Shown in pieces: positions 56,433 to 64,000 of a stretch of DNA of 64,000 nt. Source of the stretch: Byssothecium circinans (taxonomy: Eukaryota > Ascomycota > Dothideomycetes > Pleosporales > Massarinaceae); assembly GCA_010015675.1 (NCBI GenBank), contig ML977003.1, positions 430,440 to 494,439 of the forward strand, read 5' to 3'. The notes under the pieces were generated by a model. That model saw nothing but the letters and a program-made list of their open reading frames with translations. It made no database searches and was not told the origin of the DNA. A program made the translations under genes and the position numbers. Position 1 is the first letter of the stretch. The number at the start of each line of letters is the position of its first letter.

Positions 56433-59400
56433 ATGGGAGAAGGCGACCAGCCGCCCACCGGTGGCAGGAGCAGTGTCTCGTCTACCAACATCTCGCGCAG
56501 GGGGTCCGAACAGGGCTCTGATCACCCTTCGTCAAGCCAGCAAGCCCCAGGACCCAGCTCAGAATCTTCGCGAAGACGCCCGCAAGTTGCCTCGTCGCAG
56601 ACGGCAGGATATGGTATTGACTTGGCTTTTGCGCAAATTCCAAGAAAGTCTGGACTGACTGTACGCAGGGTCCATCACATCGCCCATCGAGCGTAGACAA
56701 CAGCAGCAGCAACAAGGTGTAAACACGCCAGAACAAGCGAAGCCCAAAAAGCCCTCGATGAGCCGACGATCCACATCCGCCCGCTTTCCTCATAAAGGCC
56801 AGGAGTTCTCGGTGGACGATGCAGAGGACGAGGTCATCACCGAAACAGAAGAGAAGCAGCCGAAGCAGCCAAAGTTGGGCCAAGGCCAGACATTGCGCAA
56901 AAAGCCGTCCACCATTCGACGTCGAACAGCAGCCCAGCTCCCTAGCTTAGCGACTGTCGCTTCCCACGACGGTGAAGATGATGACGCCGCCGCCGACGAC
57001 GACGATGTCACGCAACAGACGCACGCTGGGGCACCCACGGACCCCGGTGTGCAGCCTGCATCTTCAGGAGAGGAATCACCGAGAACTGATGAAGACAATG
57101 GCAACAGCGCTGACGATGAAGGTGACCTGAGCGATGCAGAGAGTTTCACGCTCAAGGATCGTCAGGAGGCCATCAATGTCACGCATCCTTTTGGTATCAG
57201 GATCTGGAAACCCGCCTTATACAAGAAGGACCGCTCTGTGCAACGGAATGCTGAAGGCGATATCCATTCGACACCCGGTCTCTATGTCAGCAATTGGCTG
57301 CTTCTATTTAATTTTGCTTGGACGCTCGTCTTTGGTTGGTGGCTTGCCCTTATTGCCGCGGCTGGCGGTCTGTTTTGTGCCCTTTTCTGGTTCGCGGACA
57401 GCTGTGCCGCGTATTCGCGTCTTTTGTTCCATCTGGCCAGCTACCTATTTTACCCATTCGGAAAGCACGTCAAATTGCTGCAGGACGAGGCATACGCAGA
57501 AGAAGATGAAGGGGAAGGTCGCAGCATCAGCGAGTACGAGCAATGGCAGCAAGGTGACATCGAAGAAGGGCGTCTATTCTTTGGTCCTTCAGAAGGAGCA
57601 GGATCGCTAATAGGTCGAAGACGGAACAGCATCGACTCTACTGACGAAACGACGAGCCTGCTGGGTAGGGAAGGACGTGCCGGCATCACGCATTCCGACA
57701 CCGCAAGGACGAAGAGGAGGTTGTTTGGTCGTGGAAAGTGGAACATCGGACGAGTCATCTTTTTCATCTTTTTCTACGGTCTTTTCACCCCAGCCCTCTT
57801 CATCGTCTGTGGACTTTGCTGGTTCTTAGTGTTCACGATCCCCATGGGAAAAGTCACGCTACTACTGTTCGACCATCTGCGACGCCATCCTCTGGCTCTC
57901 TCTTTCCACTCAGACAGGAATGACATACGACGCCCCGGCGAGTCTTCATCCATCCTACTGTGCACCTACCGCGCTGTTGGTACCAAGTACTGGAAATACA
58001 CTATCGACGGAACCAACATATTCCTCATCAACCTTCTCGGCTTAGTCGCGTTCGTCATCTTTGACTACTGGGTCTTGGACGTTGCGCTTGGTCTGAAGAT
58101 CCCGTTGACCGATCAATTCTTGGTTTTTACCCTCTCTTTATTCTCCATTATTCCATTGGCCTACTTCATCGGGCAGGCAGTTGCCTCCATCTCGGCTCAA
58201 TCATCGATGGGGGTGGGTGCGACTATCAACGCCTTCTTCTCTACAGTTGTAGAGGTTTTCCTCTATTGTGTAGCCTTGAAGGAAGGGAAGGCTCGGCTTG
58301 TCGAAGGGAGCATCATCGGCAGTATCTTCGCTGGTATCCTATTTCTTCCTGGCCTATCCATGTGCTTTGGCGCTCTCAAGAGAAAGACACAACGTTTTAA
58401 TGTCAAGTCTGCAGGCGTTACATCGACGATGCTTCTCTTCGCTGTCATCGGCGCCTTCAGCCCGACTTTGTTCTACCAGATTTACGGCAGCCACGAGCTG
58501 ATGTGTCGTCAATGCCGCAACACGCACAGCATGCCACTGGAGAGAGACTGTCGACGATGTTACTATTCTCAGACACCAGCTGTCAATGACACATTCTACA
58601 AGGATGCAGTCAGGCCCTACATCTGGTTTTGTGCGGCCCTTCTATTCTTCTCCTACGTAATCGGACTGCTCTTCACGCTGAGAACGCACGCTGCGGTCAT
58701 CTGGAGCACTGATCTGGACGAGAAGAAGACTGTAGATCTCTCCACCAGTCAGCTATCTAACGGTGGACACTTTGAGTTTCCTGGCAGCCTTGCTCGACAA
58801 GCCACCAGCAACTCGGTCGCACGCGGTGACATTCGAAACAGTCAATTATACAGGCGTATTGTTAGTCAGTCTCTACAACAAGTGGGACAGGGGCCAGACG
58901 GCGAAATATCTGAGTCTCGGAGGCCAGCTTCCAAGTCTGATAATCAAACACCCCACGTTGTACCGCCCAAGGATGGAGATGAACACACATCTTCAGGTTT
59001 CCATTTAGATGGTCTATCGGAGCGAGACAACCAGTCTTTGGTCCGACAGATCACTGAGATCGCAGCAGCTACTACCGCTCTCGCGACTCGTGAAGCTGTA
59101 AAGGCACCGCGCAAAATTTCTCAAATAGTTCAATCGCACACGCCAAAAGGGCATGCCGAGCGACCGCACCATCACAGGACCGGGACCTATGAAGCGGCAC
59201 AGGAAGAGCCGGCCGCAGCAGCAGCCGGCGGTCACGATGCTCCCAACTGGAGCCGCACAAAGAGTTCGGCCATTCTTCTCACGGCGACCATCGCATATGC
59301 TGTCATTGCCGAGATCTTGGTCAATACCGTTGATGTGGTGTTGGAGGGGTCCAATATCGACGAAAAGTTCTTGGGCATTACTCTGTTTGCCCTGGTCCCC

Positions 59401-59969
59401 AATACCACTGAGTTCTTGGTGAGTAGCTCTATTTGTATCCTGAGCGCAACGGAAAGCTAACCCACGATTTACAGAACGCTATCTCTTTCGCTATGAACGG
59501 AAACATTGCCCTCTCTATGGAGATCGGTTCTGCGTACGCTCTGCAGGTCCTTTTACTTCAAATTCCAGCTCTTGTTCTCTACAGTGCCATACACATCAAC
59601 TACATCAATGAACGGGAGATCATCCACCAGTCGTTTAGTATGTTCTCCCAAAATCCATAACAACCAACCATTGCTAACGCATGAGCAGGCCTCATCTTCC
59701 CCCAATGGGACATGGTGACAGTGATACTCTGCATCCTACTCCTCTCGTACATGTACGGCGAAGGCAAGAGCAACTACTTCAAGGGCTCCATCCTTATTCT
59801 CTCCTACTTCGTTGTCATTGTTGGATTCTACCTCTCCAGCTTCAACGACTTCGATAGAATAGGCGTGGATCCAAACGACACTTTGGCCATTGGTGGATTC
59901 ATGGAGGCACAGTACCAGTCCATGTCTTTCAAGACCATGGGACAGGGCAAGAGTGGTGCCGCTTATTGA
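56433..59969 (+). CDS. Vnx1-like type II CAX cation/proton exchanger
   Basis: Four exons (56433-56613, 56669-59418, 59475-59637, 59689-59969) give 1124 aa. A long acidic, Ser-rich N-terminal region (about 1-185) precedes about 13 membrane helices. The first CAX repeat reads GATINAFFSTVVEV near 595; the second, ALVPNTTEFLNAISF, spans the exon 2/3 join near 978. A hydrophilic loop of about 200 residues (about 760-930) separates them, and a Cys-containing loop (MCRQCRNTH, DCRRC) lies near 695-715. This layout is that of yeast Vnx1 (YNL321w), a vacuolar Na+/H+ and K+/H+ exchanger, larger than ordinary Vcx1-type Ca2+/H+ exchangers. The exchanger likely acts at the vacuole or other endomembranes; ion selectivity is inferred. 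The first intron removes an in-frame readable stretch, and its GACTGAC branch site supports it. Confidence 0.88.
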
Positions 59970-61310
59970 ACGAGCGCATTGGCGGCATCGAGATGAAGTG
60001 GTCCGGAGGGTGTAGGAGAAATGCACTGCATTTGTTCATAATAGAGGTAGAGGATAATTTAGTTGATAATTCTTTGCGTGGGGCGGACGGCATGGGTCGG
60101 TAATGTGTTTCTTTCGTTCCTTGCAAAACCTCTCTCTGCATCATGTTTGGCGAGTTCGGGTGGGACACGGCATACGGACGGCGCACGCACAGCATAGGGA
60201 TTCGGCGCATTTTGATTCATGTAGCACTTGAACAATTATTGGAGCGGAGACTAACATGGTACGAGAATTGAAAAGATTGAACGTCACGTGAAAGCCATTG
60301 TATCCAGATGTTCTTTCCTTTCTCCTCATCCGCTCACACTTGGAGCTAACCATATCAAAAACAAGACTTCTGGGCATGAAACAGGCCATGACGAATTTCC
60401 CAACATGGTGGTTGTCAAAGAAAGCTTGATGCTGTGGCTGTAGTGTGTGGCAGGTCTCGGCGCGTGATGGTTCCGGGACGTGTTTGAGAAGGCGAACCGA
60501 TGATGCAAGGAGTGGATGGCCAGGCATGAAAAATGCGGAAACACTGGTAGACTAAAACTAAAGCTGAGGTGAGGCTGGAAAGGGTGGGAGGATGCCGGAT
60601 GGTAGCGGGTAGGCTTCGATCATATGACGATAGAGGAGGGTTTAGGGCTGACTGGAAGTTCGATGGTCGGGACTCGGGAGGGGTTTCTCTGAAAGACGCG
60701 TCAACCTCATGTCTGACCGCACTCATCCATCCTGAAATTGCAGGGTTTCAAGTGCGAAGAACGAAGGCGCAGCTCCAATAATGCACGTTATCGATGATGA
60801 GGAATCGTGCGTCTCCCTTGCACCTTGCACGCGTGCATCATCCTGTACATAGCCGGTCGATCAATCGCCCGGCGCCCCTCCTTCTGCATCTTCCCAGGAT
60901 GGCGCCGCGCCGAGAAGGAGGCGTCGGGCCTGGTTCTTCCTGGGGCTACCTTGGGGGCGCAGTTATCCGCTGGCTTCCTGCTGGTCTACGGGTCGCTATC
61001 TGTTTTCCAATTCCTTGATTGCTGGTTTCTGTCACCCTTCTTCTTCTTCTTGTTGTTTCGTTGAGCTGGGCTTATCTTAACGCGGTGTTCTGTGAGCGCT
61101 GAGTGTTTACGTTATGATATAAGAGAGTGCAATAAAAGAAACCTCGCCGACCCCGCCTCGTTTTTGACCTGGTCCATGGTGGAGGACACGAGAGCGATTT
61201 GAACGACTCGACAACCACATCGACGACGTGCGTGTGACGGCGAACACGACACCGTTCCGAGTCGATCCAGCGGCCAATTCGTAGCACACAAAATACAACC
61301 TAGTGACACC
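59970..61310. other. Intergenic region between Vnx1-like and RING genes
   Basis: 1.34 kb with no supported gene; only short overlapping frames on both strands. Confidence 0.5.
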
Positions 61311-63122
61311 ATGTTGGTAAGAGGGCTGCAGCAGTTGACGTGCGCGCTTGTCGCTATGCTCGCGACCGTCAATGCGGATATCCAGTCGTCGAGTGTCCGG
61401 CCAAATGTGTCGTTCGGAGGGCAGCAACCACTACTGCTGGGACAGAACAGGCGCAATTTGACGAACCTCGTGCCCATGACCGAGGGGGCAAGGACCACGA
61501 ACGATGTGAGTTATCCTACCTCTCGTACCAGTCTACAATCATTCAAAGAGATCTATAACTAACAACTCAATTCTAACAACAGTTCAATGGCCTCCTCGTC
61601 CTCACCACCGACTCAAACTTCCAAAACATATCCTCGGGTGCCATCCCACTCATCAGCTGCGACCGCTACAACGGTAACATACAAGTTCAAAACGTCTTCC
61701 AAAGCGTGCACGATAACAAGAATCCTCTCGCCGCTATCTTCTACAGCACGACGGTCGACTACTGCAATTATAGCGACCCGACCGAACAGATACGCAGCTT
61801 CCCCATGTACTCGATGACCAGCGCCTCGACATCGCAACAACTCGTCAACATGATGGAGAACCGCTCTTATGGATCCGGTAACCTAGACGTTACTGTGCAG
61901 CGGGATGCCGGCAGCTCGAGTAGCGCCAGCAATAACAATGGGAATAATAACCCGCTGGGACCCAGTCCGTCCACCGCTGTTGCCATGATCATCCTTTATA
62001 GTATTACTGGTATTATAACTGCGTTGTTCTTGGTCATTATTGTGACGGGTGCAGTGAGGGCGCATAGACATCCTGATCGATATGGGCCGAGAGATGTGCT
62101 GGGACGACCGAGACAGAGTAGGGCCAGGGGCTTGGGCAGAGCTATTCTGGATACGTTGCCGATTGTCAAGTTTGGAGAGAAGGAACCGCCGAAACCGACG
62201 GATGTGGAGTTGGGATCTGTTGCGGAAGCAAGAGCCGTGGAAAATGATACTGCTGCGACGGCCACAGCAACTCCGGCCAATGCGGAGACGGGAGAAGAGC
62301 ATGCAGCAACCGGAGTGGCACAAGCAAGGGACGAGCCGGAAACTGAGGCATCGAGGGACGCAAATGCACAACAGCAAAGAGAAGGGTTGGACGGAGGTAT
62401 CGCACCCGCGCAATCTGTGGCTACTGCTGCCGGCACGGCGCAGAACGAGAATGATAATGGACTCGGGTGTTCCATTTGTACGGAAGATTTCGAGAAGGGA
62501 CAGGATATTCGTGTCTTGCCTTGTAACCACAAGTTCCATCCCGATTGTGTGGATCCATGGCTACTGAATGTCTCGGGTACATGTCCGCTATGGTAAGCCT
62601 ACTGAGCTTCCTAACTATCAAATCTAAAGCATGGAACTAATGATGAACAGCCGTGTCGACCTCCGCCCCGTAACCTCCAACACGTCCACAGATCAAGGAG
62701 CAGAAGGCAACCCCGATCTTCTCGCCCCACCCCTTCAAACCGACAATGATCCTGCTCACCGTCGTCGCTCCGGTCTTCGAGATATCCTATCATTCCGCAC
62801 CCGACCCAACTCTTCGCCCGATGAACGTATCTCAGCACTACGACGACTAAGAGAGCAGAGAAGGAACGGAAGTGGTGAAGCTGTGACCGATGCGAATGCT
62901 AGCGCTGAGGATGTAGCGAGCGGAAGAAGGAGCAACAGGATGAGCGCGAGGCTCTCTGGCGTATTTGGAAATCTGAGAAGAGGCAGAGAGGAGAGCCCGC
63001 AACCTCCTACCACGGAATCAAGTGCTGCTCAACAACCGACGAGTAGTGGCGAGCAAGATGCAGGATCGAGTGCAAGTGGTCACTTGACGGTGCCTGGATC
63101 AAATCAGCAACGGTCGCGATGA
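61311..63122 (+). CDS. PA-TM-RING (RING-H2) E3 ubiquitin ligase
   Basis: Three exons (61311-61505, 61583-62592, 62651-63122) give 558 aa. Signal peptide at 1-22 ([14 protein letters not shown]), then a PA-like luminal domain (about 65-165) with several N-glycosylation sequons. One membrane helix follows at about 200-225 ([21 protein letters not shown]). The cytosolic RING-H2 reads [11 protein letters not shown] near 368, CNHKFHPDC near 387, and CPLWC completed across the last intron. The Cys pair of the last zinc site is split by the intron, so the unspliced frame would lack an intact RING. The C-terminal 150 residues are basic and Ser-rich. The domain order matches endosomal/vacuolar E3 ligases of the RNF13/Tul1-neighbour type that ubiquitinate membrane cargo. 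The exact orthologue is not assigned. Confidence 0.9.
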
Positions 63123-64000
63123 ATGTTACATGCACATTTTCTCTCTTTTTTTTTTTACTTATTCAAGCGGCGTCGAACAGGTGCATTCATTTAGGCCATA
63201 TTCCATATACCTTCTTCGGGCATCACTTATTGTCTCAGCATATCACGGGCGTTTTGGAACATGATCTAGGTATGGAGGGGTTGTCAATCTATCGGTATAG
63301 ACAATGAACGACCCGGGGTTATCGGCGTGTGTGGCAGGGAGTTTATGTATATGACATTGATATGAGATGAGATAAGGAATATTATGGCAAGACGCCAGTG
63401 AGTGAATTTGAATGGGGGATCATATATAAAGACGGGTTTCCCTGACTTATGCTGCGTCGTCGTGTATGTTGAAACAAGCATCATTTGCGGACATAAAACC
63501 CATTTCCCCCCAAAAGAAATTAAGCCTTGCCCGCTACTCCGCGAATCGAACTGACGCCCCCCAAAAAAGGATTTTCCAACAAAAAAAAAAGCAGCTAACC
63601 TAGCCAGGTTCTCCCACGATAAGAGCAGTGGCTATCTCTTACCCAGAAGACCGAACGGAAATACGCAGGCGACAGAACCGAGGCCCTGGTAGGCAGTGCT
63701 TTTATGAGAATTTGTTGTGGTTATTAAATATATATAGGGTAAAAAATAGTGTAGGCGGGGGAATATTGCAGGCGCACGAATACATGTGTGCGGGCGGGGG
63801 TGATGTCCACCATCACCACTATCATGACCTAAGGAATGATACAGTGATGAGATGAGATCGTCCTGACGTATCTTGGTGCCTAGGAGTGTGGTTCGGCTTA
63901 GGTGTATATAAATCCCCTTCTACTATTTTTCTACATCTCTCTTCTTCTCTTTATTATGCACTGCACTGCAGTTTAAAAAAAAAAGCTCGACCTTGGTTCG
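63123..64000. other. Right-edge intergenic region
   Basis: No gene. It carries a TATA-like box at 63905-63913 followed by a CT-rich stretch, so the start of another plus-strand gene may lie just beyond the window. Confidence 0.5.
63905..63913 (+). promoter_or_regulatory. TATA-like box near right edge
   Basis: TATATAAAT is followed within 10-50 nt by a pyrimidine-rich run (CTTCTACTATTTTTC and onwards), a usual fungal core-promoter layout. Confidence 0.4.

Noticed and set aside
63520..63650. Possible small RNA gene: GTTCGATTC-like B box on the minus strand plus a T-run
   Set aside because: No matching A box or cloverleaf pairing; no snRNA motif recognised.

Overview
The window is nuclear DNA of a filamentous ascomycete. 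The genes are interrupted by short introns (about 47-60 nt, GTNNGT donors, CTAAC/CTGAC branch sites), both strands are used without operons, and the content is typically fungal: a CFEM-type GPI protein, Cyb2-type dehydrogenase, NCA2, Sec4, EMC10 and an Ndt80-like regulator. Style and content fit a Dothideomycete (Pleosporales-like), but this is an inference. I could rebuild 20 protein-coding genes by joining exons by eye; every reconstructed model keeps frame across its splice sites.

Left part (1-15 kb): an N-acetylglucosamine (GlcNAc) catabolic cluster. It holds a hexokinase-family GlcNAc-kinase candidate (hxk3-like), an Ndt80-type regulator (ron1-like), a GH3 beta-N-acetylglucosaminidase fused to GNAT domains (nag3-like) and GlcNAc-6-phosphate deacetylase (dac1-like). 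Together they would release GlcNAc from chitin fragments, phosphorylate it and deacetylate it under control of a local regulator. The deaminase (dam1) and importer (ngt1) known from the Trichoderma cluster are not in the window and could lie off its left edge.

Middle (15.7-30.5 kb): housekeeping genes. These are a Rab-like GTPase with an insert, a cytochrome b5/FMN L-lactate dehydrogenase ending in a peroxisomal-type AKL tail, Mediator subunit Med27, an orphan 177-aa protein, nucleoporin Nic96, EMC10, an FGGY D-ribulokinase-like enzyme and a Vip1-type RRM protein with a metallothionein-like tail.

30.4-43.2 kb: a gene-poor tract carrying only one MFS transporter. It contains an element with perfect terminal inverted repeats of at least 177 bp, flanked by TA and broken by a 230-N assembly gap, plus one copy of a degenerate repeat of about 80 bp that recurs three times at 45.6-46.4 kb.

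Right part (43.2-63.1 kb): a serine-rich CFEM-like GPI protein, mitochondrial NCA2, the exocytic Rab Sec4/Rab8, a second MFS transporter, proteasome ATPase Rpt6, a Vnx1-like type II CAX exchanger and a PA-TM-RING ubiquitin ligase. The window ends in what looks like the promoter of a further gene.
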